Assembly: GCA_964618955.1 (NCBI GenBank)
Contig: CAZUBO010000002.1
Coordinates: 5,778 to 69,777, forward strand
Length of the DNA: 64,000 nucleotides
Direction: 5' to 3'
DNA from: JAKLIH01 sp964618955
GTDB lineage: Bacteria; Patescibacteriota; Minisyncoccia; UBA6257; JAKLIH01
Positions 41,695 to 52,945 of the stretch are shown piece by piece (the stretch's first letter is position 1; each line of letters begins with the position of its first letter). The notes below the pieces were generated by a model that was given only the letters and a program-made list of their open reading frames with translations, made no database searches and had not been told where the DNA came from. A program made the position numbers and the translations under genes.

Positions 41695-43797
41695 ATGAAT
41701 TTTAAAGAATTCACATTGGATATTAATGGGACACCATTAACTATCAAACATTCACTATTGGCAAAACAAACCAATGGTTCAGTTTTGGCTAAGTTCGGGG
41801 GATCCGAAGTATTAGCAATTTCAGTTATGGGGATCGAAGATAAATTCGATAAGGATTGTATGCCTTTATCAGTTGATTTTGAAGAAAAATATTATGCTAC
41901 TGGCAAGTTACTGGGTAGCAGATATATGAGAAGAGAATCTAGACCAAGCGAAGGAGCTACATTAACTAGTCGTATGATAGATAGAACTATTAGGCCTTTA
42001 TTTAATCCTTACTTACGTAGAGAGGTTCAAGTTAATGTAACTTGTTTAGCTTTTGATGAAGTTAATGATCCTGATGTGCTATCAATGATTAGTGCTTCAT
42101 TAGCATTAATGATTTCTAATATTCCTTGAAATGGACCAGTTGGCGCTGTTAGAATTGGATACAGCGAGAAGACTGGATTTGTTGTAAATCCAACATATGT
42201 TCAAAGAGAAGAGGGTATGGATTTTGAAATGGTTTTGTCAGGAGTTAAGAACAAAATCAATATGATTGAATTCCAAGGCAGTGAAGTTAGTGACGAATTA
42301 ATCACTCAAGGCTTTGAGATTGGTCAAAAAGTAATAAACCAAATATGTGATTTCCAAACTGAAACTCAAAAAGAAATTGGAAAAGAAAAATCGGGTTTAA
42401 ATTTTGTTTGTATTGATCCTGATTTCAAAAAAAGAGCTTATGAATTATTACAAGCAAAACAACAAGAGATTTTATTTAGTAAGACTATGGATAAATTAAC
42501 TAAGCAAACTGAAATGGCTTTGTTAGTTAAAAGTACAACTGAAACTTTGAAAGGTGAAGGTTTTGAAGAAGACAAACTTAATACTTTAACTTTGATAATT
42601 GAAGAATTAACAAATGATATTTTACATAATGAAATTTTACAAAAAGGCAATAGACCAGATGGTAGATCGCTTACTGAGATTAGACCATTAGATGCGATGA
42701 TTGATGTAATATCTCGAACTCATGGAAATGCATTGTTTGTTAGAGGTGATACTCAGACATTATCTACTGTTACATTAGGATCGCCATTAGAAACTTTATC
42801 AGTTCAAAGCATGGAGAGCGTTGCAGAAAAAAGATACTTCCATCACTACAACTTCCCACAATGATCAGTTGGAGAAGTTGGAAGATCTAAAGGACCAGGT
42901 AGAAGAGAATTAGGTCATGGAGCATTAGCTGAGAAAGCCATATTGCCAATGTTACCTAGTAAAACTGAATTTCCTTATACTATGAGAGTAGTATCTGAAG
43001 TCTTATCTTCTAATGGTTCTAGCTCTATGGCTTCAACTTGTTCGTCTTGTTTAGCCTTAATGGCCGCTGGAGTACCATTAAAAGAGATGGTAGCTGGTAT
43101 TGCTATGGGTGTCATTATTGACGAGAAGAACGAAGCAAATTACAAGATTATAACTGATATTCAAGGACCAGAAGATCACTATGGTGATATGGATTTCAAA
43201 GTTGCTGGTACTAAGAATGGTGTAAATGCTTTGCAATTAGATGTGAAGATTAATGGTATTGATGGAGAATTATTAAAGAAAGCTTTAGCTCAAGCTAAAG
43301 AAGCTAGAATGTTTATTCTAGAAAAAATGAAATTAGCTATTAGCGAGCCTAGAAAAGAACTATCTCCATTTGCTCCAAAGATTATTTCGTTTGATGTCAA
43401 TCCTGAGAAGATTGGGGAGATCATTGGTTCAGGTGGAAAGACCATAAACAAAATTATTGAAGTTACTGGAACCAAGATTGATATTGAAGAAAAGACCGTA
43501 TACGTTATGGGTATGGACTTGGAGAAAGTCATGCAAGCCAAATCAATCATTGAAAACTTGATTAAAGAATATCAAGAAGGAGATATTGTTGAAGGTGTTG
43601 TAGAAGAATTAAAAGACTTTGGTGCTATCGTATACTTTGATGGCAACAATAGTGGATTACTACATATCTCAGAAATATCTGATAAGAGAATTAATAAAGT
43701 AACTGATGTTTTGAAGATTGGAGACAAATTAAAATTAAAAGTTATTAGAGTAGAGAACGGAAGAATTTCTTTATCATTAAGAGAAATGACTAAATAA
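41695..43797 (+). CDS. pnp: Polyribonucleotide nucleotidyltransferase (PNPase)
   Basis: 700-aa phosphorolytic 3'-5' exoribonuclease. Order of domains: RNase PH 1 (residues ~10-140, RPSEGATLTSRMIDRTIRPLF), a helical linker, RNase PH 2 (~310-540, GDTQTLSTVTLGSPLET and the catalytic-site Asp region IQGPEDHYGDMDFKVAGT), KH (IIGSGGKTINKII, ~575) and S1 (EGDIVEGVVEELKDFGAIVYF, ~630). TGA-coded Trp include IPWNGP and FPQWSVGEVG. It ends at a terminator shared with the convergent rsmA. Confidence 0.96.
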
Positions 43798-43801
43798 TTT
43801 A

Positions 43802-43838
43802 AAAACCAGCTGAATTAAATCAGTTGGTTTTTTTGTTT
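43802..43838. terminator. Bidirectional terminator between pnp and rsmA
   Basis: Stem AAAACCAGCTGA / TCAGTTGGTTTT with loop ATTAAA and a T-rich tail on the plus strand; the rsmA stop codon (43839-43841) abuts it. Confidence 0.82.
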
Positions 43839-44621
43839 TTAAATTAAGTTAATAATTTTTATTCAGGTCTCAAAATCAATATCTTCTGATCGTGATTTTA
43901 AATTGATGTTGAGATTTTGAAATACTTCTTCATAATTAATGGTTTTGGAATAATAGTGTTTTAAGTTAGAGATAGCCATTTTTCTAGGCTGGTGGAAGCT
44001 AGCATTGATTGCTTTTTCATATTTAGTAATGAATTCTGTATCGTAATTACTATCTTTTTTGGTTAAGCAGATAATTGATGAATCAACTTTAGGAATAGGG
44101 AAGAAGCTGGCTTTAGGAACAGTTTGAATGTATTTAGCTTCGAAAAAAAGATTTACAAACATTGAAAGTTTATTGTTTTTTGAATTCTTCAAAGTAATTC
44201 TCTCAGCTAATTCTTTTTGAAGCATGAGAATTACTTTTTCAGGCTTGGGAGAATTATCAAAAATCATTCTTAAAAGAAAAGAAGATATGTAGTAGGGGAT
44301 ATTAGCAACAATTTTGAATTGGGTCTTGTTTTCTTTTAAAAAAAGAGTATAATATTCTTTGATGTCAGCGATGATAAGATTTAAATTTGAAAAATCTTTA
44401 AATCTTTCTTTTAAAAGATTTTCCATTCTTTGATCTTTTTCAATAGCGATGATTTGAGCTTTGGTTTGAAGCAAACTTTCGGTAAGATTGCCAGTTCCAG
44501 GACCAATCTCTAAGACGACATCTTGTTCTTTAATATCAGCAGCTTCAACTATCTTTAATAGCGCTGTTTTGGAATTAAGAAAGTTCTGACCGAGTGATTT
44601 TTTGGCTTTGATTGTTTTCAT
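43839..44621 (-). CDS. rsmA: 16S rRNA dimethyladenosine transferase (RsmA/KsgA)
   Basis: 260-aa SAM-dependent enzyme dimethylating two adenosines of 16S helix 45. N-terminus KTIKAKKSLGQNFL, motif I VVLEIGPGTGNLTESLL, motif IV VANIPYYISS and the C-terminal basic domain are present. A TGA codon at 43863-43865 is read as Trp and extends the protein nine residues beyond it to a TAA at 43839 (FETWIKIINLI). The start faces the LysM/M23 gene across a 60-bp divergent promoter region. Confidence 0.94.
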
Positions 44622-44630
44622 AGTAACCCT

Positions 44631-44659
44631 TTGATATTTTTTAAAAAATAGTGTATACT
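44631..44659 (+). promoter_or_regulatory. Promoter of the LysM/M23 and T4SS-like operon
   Basis: TTGATA (44631-44636), 17 bp, TATACT (44654-44659), 22 bp before the M23 gene start. Confidence 0.7.
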
Positions 44660-44681
44660 ATAGGTAATTAAACATCTATTT

Positions 44682-45890
44682 ATGTTCTACTATTGATACC
44701 TAAATGTATATGCCTATTATAGCAAATTAATTGCCAGAACACAAAGATTTTTGAAGCCAGTAATTAGGTTAGTGGTTTTTGCATTTAAGAAGATTACCAG
44801 TAAAGTTGAATGAGAGTTGATAGGAGCTTATTGCTATAAAAAATGCAAGACCAATACTAATACGATTGCTTTGGTAGTGTTCTTTGTTTTTGCTATTAAT
44901 GTTGCTATGATGTTAAATGGGATATCAAATATTTCTTTTTCGAATTTGTTTGCTGATACAAATATTATTGTAGAAGCAATGGATTTACAAGATCCAGTTA
45001 GTACTCATGAGACGGTTTCGATAAATGATATTAATCTAGATAGCTATGACTACTATCAGAATCTAAATATGGAAGCTAAACCAGAAGACTTCTTAGATCT
45101 ATACTTAGTGGAAGATGAAGCCTTTTTGTTACGTAGTATTGATTTTTCAGAATCAAATATTGATATTTCAAAACCAGATAGAATTATATCGTATGTTGTA
45201 AAGCAGGGAGATACTTTAGAGAAGATTGCTAAGAATTTTGGAATTAATGTAGAAACTTTAAAGACAGCTAATTCTTTGAAAAAATCAGTGATTGCTCCAG
45301 GACAGAAGTTAGTGATTCTTCCAATATCAGGTATTTACTATACTGTTAAGAAGGGGGATAGCTTAGGGAAGTTAGCAATCAAATACAAAATCTCAGCTAG
45401 TGTAATTCGAGAATACAATAATTTAGAAAATGATACTTTAAAAATTAATGAGAAAATTATCTTACCAGGGGCTAAGGAACAAATAATTGCAAATGTTACT
45501 AAGAGTGGTACAAAAATAACTGAAGTAGGTGGAAGTGGATTCTTCCTATATCCAACAGTAGGATGGAATTGAGGTGAAGCTCATGGAGTAGGTGGTTGTG
45601 CAGTTGATATTGCTAATACCTGTGGCACACCAATCTACGCTAGTGCTGATGGTACAGTAATTGATTTACGAACTAGTGGATACAATTCCGGATATGGACT
45701 ATATATCAAAATACAACATAACAATGGAACTTCAACATTATATGCTCATTTAAGTCAAATACTAATTACTAATGGCCAATACGTAAGTAGGGGCCAGATG
45801 ATCGGGAAGATGGGAACTACTGGTAAATCAACTGGATGTCACTTACACTTTGAAGTGAAGGGTGTAAAAAATCCATTTATTAAAAAATAG
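44682..45890 (+). CDS. Membrane-anchored M23 peptidase with two LysM domains
   Basis: 402 aa. A Lys/Arg-rich, Trp-containing N-terminus precedes one membrane helix (residues ~58-78, IALVVFFVFAINVAMML) and an acidic linker. Two LysM peptidoglycan-binding domains (VKQGDTLEKIAKNFGINVETL, ~168-212; VKKGDSLGKLAIKYKISASVI, ~217-261) and a C-terminal lysostaphin-type peptidase follow (HGVGGCAVDIANTCGTPIYAS, LYAHLS, CHLHFEV). The zinc ligands are the His and Asp of the first motif and HxH at the end. It starts the T4SS-like gene row and could open the cell wall for that machine, a common partnership. Confidence 0.93.
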
Positions 45891-45902
45891 TAAAAATTTA
45901 CT

Positions 45903-48182
45903 ATGTCTAAAAAAATAGCCAAAAAAATTCTTTTGATAATTCTTCTGGGTTTTATGATATTAGGAGGAGTTAGCGCTCCAGGAGTGAATTTCAAAGCTCC
46001 TAAAGCTGAAGCTTCTATTTTCAATTGAGTAGCACCTAAAAAAACAGCTGAAACTCCAGTAAAAGGAGACGATGGTACGAAAAAGAATTCTTGTAATACT
46101 TGTTTTGTGGCTGTTAAGACTGGCACAATATGAAATATGTTATCCGCTCCGATTGATACAGTCTTATCGCTTATACCTAGAATTTTAGTATTTGTAATAA
46201 AGTGAATTGTGATTCTTTTGGCAAAACTTTTACAAGCATTAATGGCTCCTCAAGGAGGCGGATTATTCTTTAAATTAAATCAGTTCATGCCAACTTACAA
46301 TGAAGCAGGGCAACAAACTAGTTTTATATATTGACTTTGAAGTGTATCGCTTTATTACGCCAATATATTAATAACGTTATTTTTAATTTGAATTGCTATT
46401 AATATTATTTTGGAGAAAAAAGAATATACCAATTACCAAAATTTAATTAAATTGGTAGGAGTTGCTTTATTAGTTAATTTCTCCTTAGTAATATGTGCGG
46501 TATTTGTAGATATATCTAATTTTATAGCAACTTTATTTATGTCAAATATCGCTATGAATTCTTTTTCTTGTATGTATGCTTGTACTATCCATAAAGTGGC
46601 AAATATTTTTAATTGTAAACAAGATAATATGATATTTTCTTTGACAATTTCTAATAGCTTAGCATTAATGGTTGGATTGGTATTTGTTGGACAAATATTA
46701 GGATTGATTATGTATGTACTTACTCGTATGGTTTATTTATGATTTTTGGTTGGCATATCACCAATTGCTTTTGTATTATCAGCTATACCAGAAACAAGAA
46801 AATATTACAAACAATGATCTGATTTGTTTATAGCTAATTTGACTAAATTACCAGCATTAGCATTTGCTTCATATTTTATTTTAAATATGATGATCTATAT
46901 TTCAAATAATTATATGATGAGTACTGATACTGCTAATACAAATTGAATGCAAAACATATTGGGAATGGGAAATAACACAGCTAGCGAGAATCTTTGAATT
47001 TCAACTTTAGGAATTGTTTTTATATTATTTATATTATCACAAGCTTTATTAATGGTGGCTCAAAACTTAGGAGTAGAACAGATTTCCAAAGCTTCAGCAT
47101 TTGCAACAGGCTGAGCTAAAAAAGGGTGAGATGCAGTGAAGAATCCTACTATGAGCTATGGAAGAAAGAAATTACTTAGTTCGAAGCCAATGCAAAGTTT
47201 TACAAAGACTCTTACTGGCAGTAAAATAGCTCCTCTAACAAGGCTTGGAAACAAAGTCGCTGATCAAATGACTAGGGAACAAAAGAAATCTCAAGGCGAA
47301 ATTAATTACTGAAAAGAAAACTTGAATGCTGGTATGCTTGAGAGAATTGTTAATGACAACAAGAGCGCACGAGGAGATAAAACAAAATTCTTACAAGCCA
47401 TCCAAGCCTTGTCAGAAATGCAATCAAAGGGTGATTATAAAGATCCTGGGGTTGGGAAAAATAAGATTAAAATTTTGGATAATCCAGAGAATATGAGTAT
47501 GGTAAAGAATTTGGTAGCTGACGATTTATATGGAGAGACTGATGCGGGCAAATTCATGAAGAAGCGTTATACTTGAGTGAAGGCTGGTCCAAAATCAGAA
47601 GATTATAAGTCTGCAGCCGAAAAGATCTTGGGAACTGGTGCATCTGAAGCTGCTCTTAATAAGAAAATGGAAGAGTTGGCCTTTAGCGCCCCATATTATG
47701 ATGCCGCTAGTTTTAAGGGTGGTAAACTAAGAGATGAGCTCTATGGAAGAGCTACTGACCAAGACAAAGCCGGTCTAAATGATTGACACGCCGAAATCAA
47801 ACATCTTTTTGATGCTAGTAAAACTAACCCTGATCCTGAAAAATTTGCCGAAATGTTTCAATTATTTCAAAAAACAATTAGCGCCAAAAAGATGCAATTG
47901 ATTTTTAACAAACTACCTAATGTTCAAAGAGCAACATTTTGAGATATGATTGCCAGAATGGCTATAGTAGCGAAGAAAGTTAAGGATAAAAAGCTTGGAA
48001 GCAATAACCTAGATGCTGAATTCACAAATATAAAACCTGACGAAATATACAATGATGCCGAAGACGCATTGAGCGAATTGGCTGGTGGACAACAATACAG
48101 CTGAATGGCTACTCCTAAAAACGCGGACTCCCTTTCTTTTGCTAGATCTTTGCGAGATAATGATTTTATAAAGTTAAAATAA
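45903..48182 (+). CDS. VirB6/TrbL-like polytopic membrane protein of a T4SS-like system
   Basis: 759 aa. A signal-like N-terminus is followed by about seven to eight membrane helices up to residue ~390 (for example LALMVGLVFVGQILGLIMYVL and WFLVGISPIAFVLSAIPETRKYY). A Cys pair region SCMYACTIHKVANIFNC lies in a loop. The last ~360 residues are a charged, soluble domain (YGRKKLLSSKPMQSFTKTL...) unlike its membrane half. The topology and its position in front of prgI and virB4 fit the VirB6/TrbL role of inner-membrane channel subunit. More than a dozen TGA-coded Trp occur. It is not similar enough by eye to name a subfamily. Confidence 0.78.
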
Positions 48183-48191
48183 AATAACTAT

Positions 48192-49187
48192 ATGATTGTT
48201 AATGCTTTTGAGATATATGATTATTTGCCAGAAAAAATAAAAGAATTATTGTTTAGCCAATTTATGGATAATTTAATGGCAAATATTTTTGCATTAGCAA
48301 ACATCCCAGAAGAAAAACAGATTTCTTTACATCGCGACACAGTTGGAGTGCTGATAGGTAGGCATGATTTAAAACAGTATGAAAATATTTTAAAGACAAA
48401 TTATGGATTAAATGACAACGTAACAGCTACAACAATAGCTCTATTAAACGAGAAATTATTTAACCAAATAACTGATGCTTTAGAAAAATCTAAAGAAGTT
48501 TATAAACGATTTAGTGAAGGCAATATAAAAAACCTATCTAATTCAGTAATATCTGAAACAAAAAATGAGTTCAAAGAACCTGAAAAAATAATGTCTTACA
48601 TCCAAGAACTGGCCGAATCAATTAAAAAAGAAGATACTTTACCAGAAGCAAATTTAGAAATTATTCCGACAATTGCTGATATGAAAATTATACCGGAAGA
48701 AAAGAAAATTACTATAAATACGCCGGTTTTAAAACCAGAAGAAGCAAAAGTTGAACCAGTAGTTATCAAGAATGAAGCTGTTGCTGAAGAACCGGTTAAG
48801 GAAGTTGCTCCTGAAGTAAAGCCAGTTGAAGAAGTTCCGGCTTTTGTTCCCAAAGAATCAACGGTGTTTAAGATGATGAAGAATAAAGAAGAACAGAGTA
48901 ATGGAAAATTAAATGAATACTTTAAAGCCTTGAAAGATAATTTGGATTTTGGTAATACCAACGAATCAGAGAATATATTCCAACCACCATTCAAGGCCAC
49001 AAAGGGAAGGAGTATGATGGTAGAGTCTAGTATCGAAGAATCCAAGGATAATATTGTTGTAAACGAGAGTATTGAACCCAAGAAAAAACCTGTCAGATAC
49101 AATAGCTTTGAATTTATGAAGAAGCCAAATACTCCTAGTGAAGCCAAATCAGCTGATGATAAGTTTATTGATTTGGGAGATTTTTAA
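48192..49187 (+). CDS. Hypothetical protein with acidic Pro/Glu/Val-rich linker (T4SS-like operon)
   Basis: 331 aa, no signal or membrane helix. Residues 1-125 look like a helical domain (YLPEKIKELLFSQFMDNLMANIFALANIPEEK). Residues ~165-240 form a repeated Pro-Glu-Val-Lys linker (EEPVKEVAPEVKPVEEVPAFVP). The C-terminus is charged with short motifs (SFEFMKKPNTPSEA). No TGA codons occur because there is no Trp. Proteins with this helical head and long linker occur near VirB4 genes in CPR, but the function is unknown. Confidence 0.7.
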   Translation: MIVNAFEIYDYLPEKIKELLFSQFMDNLMANIFALANIPEEKQISLHRDTVGVLIGRHDLKQYENILKTNYGLNDNVTATTIALLNEKLFNQITDALEKSKEVYKRFSEGNIKNLSNSVISETKNEFKEPEKIMSYIQELAESIKKEDTLPEANLEIIPTIADMKIIPEEKKITINTPVLKPEEAKVEPVVIKNEAVAEEPVKEVAPEVKPVEEVPAFVPKESTVFKMMKNKEEQSNGKLNEYFKALKDNLDFGNTNESENIFQPPFKATKGRSMMVESSIEESKDNIVVNESIEPKKKPVRYNSFEFMKKPNTPSEAKSADDKFIDLGDF

Positions 49188-49212
49188 ATCAATTTTTATT
49201 GATAATTTTTTG
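49186..49212 (+). terminator. Weak hairpin before prgI
   Basis: ATCAAT / ATTGAT with a T-rich tail; may partly end the upstream transcript. Confidence 0.35.
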
Positions 49213-49251
49213 GTTTTATGTTACATTATATCTAATAACTAATTTAATATT

Positions 49252-49659
49252 ATGGATGATTATCAAGTACCACAATTCATTGAAGACGAAGCTAGATTAG
49301 TAGGACCATTCTCCTTTGTCCAGATTTTTATATTAGTTGGTGGTTGTGGTTCAGCCTTGATAGTTTACAAATTATTAAAAGGCTTTTTGGGAATACCAAT
49401 TGCAGTAGTATTATTATTCTTAACAGCAATGTTGACTTTTACAAAGTTCAACGATATGCCATTATACAAAATGGTAATTCCAATGATAAAGCATTTTGTA
49501 TTACCAAAATCATACCAATGATCTCAACCTAAAGGGGTAGTTACTAAAAATGAGAATATTAAAACTAAGACTGATTTTGATTTTAAGAATGTTGAGAGCA
49601 AGACAGATATGAATGCAGTTGATGAATTAACTAAAATATTAGACAAAGGCAATGAATAA
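49252..49659 (+). CDS. PrgI family (VirB3-like) membrane protein
   Basis: 135 aa. The N-terminus YQVPQFIEDEARLVGPFSFVQIFILVGG and two adjacent helices are the PrgI signature; PrgI-type proteins take the VirB3 place in Gram-positive T4SS. A short basic loop and a hydrophilic C-terminal tail extend beyond the usual core. The Trp after SYQ is TGA. The last 8 bp overlap the next gene (ATGAATAA), so translation is coupled. Confidence 0.88.
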
Positions 49660-50332
49660 AAACAATACTACAAATAATTCAAGTACTCAGAATTTAATGC
49701 CAATTAATGAAATTCGCAATAATACCGTTATCTTAAAGAATGGTTCTTTAAGATCTATTATTGAAGTTGATGGTATTAATATTGATTTGATGTCAAATGA
49801 AGATCAGGAGAATACATTAAGAACCTGACAATCATTTTTGAATAATTTGGATTTTTCAGTTCAAATATTAATTGTCTCTAGAAAGGCAAATATTGATGAG
49901 TATGTTAGTAATGTTGAGAGTAAGACTGCTGAAGTTGAAGAAGACTTGCTAAAGACTCAGGTAAACGACTATGTGACTTTTATACGAGACTTTACAGCTA
50001 ATAATCAAATTATTGATAAGAAGTACTATATTATAGTTCCTTATGATCCTTTCATAATGAAGAAGAGTGCTTTTGGGGGACAAATTAAAGATATGTTTTT
50101 GAGTATTTTTAATTTGAATCGCGAAGCTTTTTCTCAGGATGTATTATTAGATGATAAGGAATTTCAAAAGAATTATCAGCAATTGATTGTTCGACAAGAT
50201 ACAATTCTTTCACAATTACAAAGAATGGGGTTATCAGCTCAGTTAGTTCAGACTAATGATATTATTCCTTTGATACATAATATCTACAATCCGGATACAA
50301 TATTAAAACCAACATCAACAAAAGAATTTTAA
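49652..50332 (+). CDS. TraC/VirB4-N-terminal-like accessory protein of T4SS
   Basis: 226 aa, soluble. The sequence (IVLKNGSLRSIIEVDGINIDLMS, LDFSVQILIVSRKANIDEYV, YYIIVPYDP) resembles the N-terminal domain of TraC/VirB4-type ATPases detached as its own gene, as is common in CPR T4SS-like loci with the ATPase core encoded next. The start overlaps the prgI stop. It ends 10 bp before virB4. One TGA-coded Trp (RTWQSF). Confidence 0.78.
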
Positions 50333-50342
50333 AAAAACAAAT

Positions 50343-52127
50343 ATGTCTATTTTTTCTTCAAAAAAACAAGATAGTGAGACTGATAAGTTGATTAATGATA
50401 GTCGTTCAGGCTATGCTAAAGCCGTAGCTTCTTTACGAGATATCATTTCTCCTTCAGGATTGGTAGTGAATACAACTTCCTTAAAATTAGGAGGAACTTT
50501 TGTAAGGACTTTGTTTATTCTAACTTATCCAAGATATTTAAGCCCAGGGTGATTCTCTTCGATTATCAATTTTGATTCCGCTACAAACTTATCAATATTT
50601 TATCATCCAATTGATAATTCAAGTATTCTAAGACAGTTACGAAAGAAGTTGGGAGATGTTGGTGCTCAAATACAGTTAGAAGCTGAGAAAGGAGCCCCAA
50701 GGAATCCAGCTTTGGAAACCGCTATAGAAGATATTGAGAATTTAAGGCAAGCAATAGTTCAGGGAACGGAAAAGATGTTTAGAGTTTCCGTATATATTAC
50801 TATCATGGCTAATTCTGAAAAAGAATTAAATGATACTGAGAATAAGATCAATAGCTTCTTAGAGAGTAAATTAATTTATCCAAAGCCAGCTCACTTTAGA
50901 CATTTTGAAGGTTATGAATGTACGGTTCCAGTATGTTTGGATCGCTTAGGTTATGGGACATTATTGAATTCTACTCCAGCTTCAACTTTGTTTCCTTTCA
51001 TATCGGCGAATTTAACACAAAATACAGGTATTATGTATGGTATTAATTTAATTAATAACAGCTTAGTTATCTTTGATAGATTTAGTTTAGAGAATGCTAA
51101 TATGTGTGTATTCGGAACTTCGGGTAGTGGTAAGAGTTATGCTGTAAAGACTCATGCAATTCGAGAATTAATGATGGGATCAGATATTTTAATTATTGAT
51201 CCAGAGAATGAATACGAATACTTAGCTAAAGCTGTTGGTGGAGAGAGCTATAAAATAGCTGTAGCTTCTAAGGACCATATCAATCCTTTTGATTTACCAA
51301 TCATTACGAGTGACGAAACTGTTGGGGAAGTATTTAGAAGCCATATTTTGAATTTGATTGGATTGATTAAGATTTTGTTAGGAGGATTAAGTCCTATGGA
51401 AGAGGTTACAATAGATCAAGCAATTACTTTGACTTATGCTTCAAGAAATATCAATCCAGAAGCTGATACTGCTAATGAGAATATGCCAGTACTAGAAGAC
51501 TTGGTGAATGTTTTAAATACTATGGAAGGTGGAGCAAACTTAGCAGCTAAGCTATATAAATACACCAAGGGAACTTACGGAGAATTTTTAAATCATCCTA
51601 CAAATATTAATATTAATAACAAATTTGTTGTTTTTAATATTAATGATTTAGAAGAAGAGTTACGACCTATAGCTATGTATATTTTATTAAACTATGTTTG
51701 AAATAGCGTTAAGAAAGTTATGAAGAGAAGAATTCTAATTATAGAAGAAGCTTGATTATTAATGAAGTTCAAAGAGAGTGCTAACTTTATGTTGAGCTTT
51801 GCTAAGAGAGCTAGAAAATATTACTTGGGATTAACTACAATTACCCAAGACTTAGATGACTTTTTGAAGTCACCTCAAGGTATTCCAATAATTACAAATT
51901 CAAGTATTAAATTGTTATTCAAACAATCAACTGCTACAATAAAGCAATTGACTGAGACTTTACAATTAACTGAAGTAGAGAAGAATTTATTAACCCAGAT
52001 AGAGATTGGTTCGGGGTTATTCTTAGCAGGGGACAAACATACTTTAATTCAAGTAGTAGCTTCGTATACTGAAGATCAGTTAATTACTTCAGATCCCGAA
52101 AGACTGATGGCTTTAAAAAACCAATAA
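50343..52127 (+). CDS. VirB4-like T4SS ATPase
   Basis: 594 aa. An N-terminal domain is followed by a RecA-like motor: Walker A GTSGSGKSYAVK (~257), DPENEYEYLAKAVGG, Walker B ILIIEEAWLLM (~464, Trp by TGA) and the conserved TTITQDLDDFL segment after it. VirB4 powers assembly and substrate transport in type IV secretion. It is intact across two or more TGA codons. No VirD4-type coupling ATPase or relaxase is seen in the window, so conjugation as such is not shown. Confidence 0.93.
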
Positions 52128-52137
52128 GAATTAAATT

Positions 52138-52941
52138 ATGCCAGCACCTTTAATTGCTGCCGGAGCAAAAGTAGTAGCGGGTAATATTGCCAAAAGAGAG
52201 GCTGCGAAACAAGCAGCTAAGATGGCTGCCAAAGCTGCTGCTAAAAAAACAGCTGAAGGGGTTGCTAAAAAGACGGCCGAGAAAGTTGGATCTCAAGCTG
52301 TTAAAAGTGGAGTAAAGAATATTCCAATTAAAAGACCTCCTAACAAATTTACACAAGGTTTTAGACAAGCAAATGATATATCGGATAAAGTTCAACAAGC
52401 TCAGAACATATCAAATACTGGAAATGCAAAAGAAGAAGAGAAACAAAAAGAACCTGCTCAAAAAACAACTTTTCTAAATAGAGTTTTAAATCAAAATACC
52501 AATAAAGAAAATGCAACTAATAAGTTTGATTATCGAAAAACATTTAGTGATAAAGGCCAAGTTGATAATGAGAATTCTCAACCTGTCAAAAAACAAGATA
52601 AGGGATGATATAACGCAGCTATGTTTATGGCTATATGAAAGGATGCTGTTGAGATAGGATTGAATTTAATTGCTTTGGGTTGATTAGGTCCGATACTTAG
52701 TTTTTTACCGACAATTGTGCTAACATTTATATTGTTTATGTCAGGAAAGAAAAGCACTATAAAGATTGTATCTTATTTCTTAGTATTAGTACTAGACTTA
52801 TTACTACCAGGATTTAATGCCTTGCCAGTTACTGTGATTGCTACTTTCATTGTATTCCATATTAAACCAGAAGCCATAAAAGGTTTAGACAAGAATAATG
52901 CAAATAAAGGGATCGAAATTATTAAAAAGTTTATAAAATAA
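52138..52941 (+). CDS. Hypothetical protein: Ala/Lys-rich head, two to three C-terminal helices
   Basis: 267 aa. Residues 1-60 are a repetitive Ala-Lys helix (AKQAAKMAAKAAAKKTAEG), and residues 60-155 are polar and probably disordered. From residue ~160 the protein has membrane helices (IGLNLIALGWLGPILSFL, FLVLVLDLLLPGF, VTVIATFIVFHI). It lies 10 bp after virB4 and 4 bp before the VirB2-like gene. It may be a small scaffold or regulator of the secretion complex; no family is recognised. Four TGA-coded Trp. Confidence 0.65.
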
Positions 52942-52945
52942 ATAT

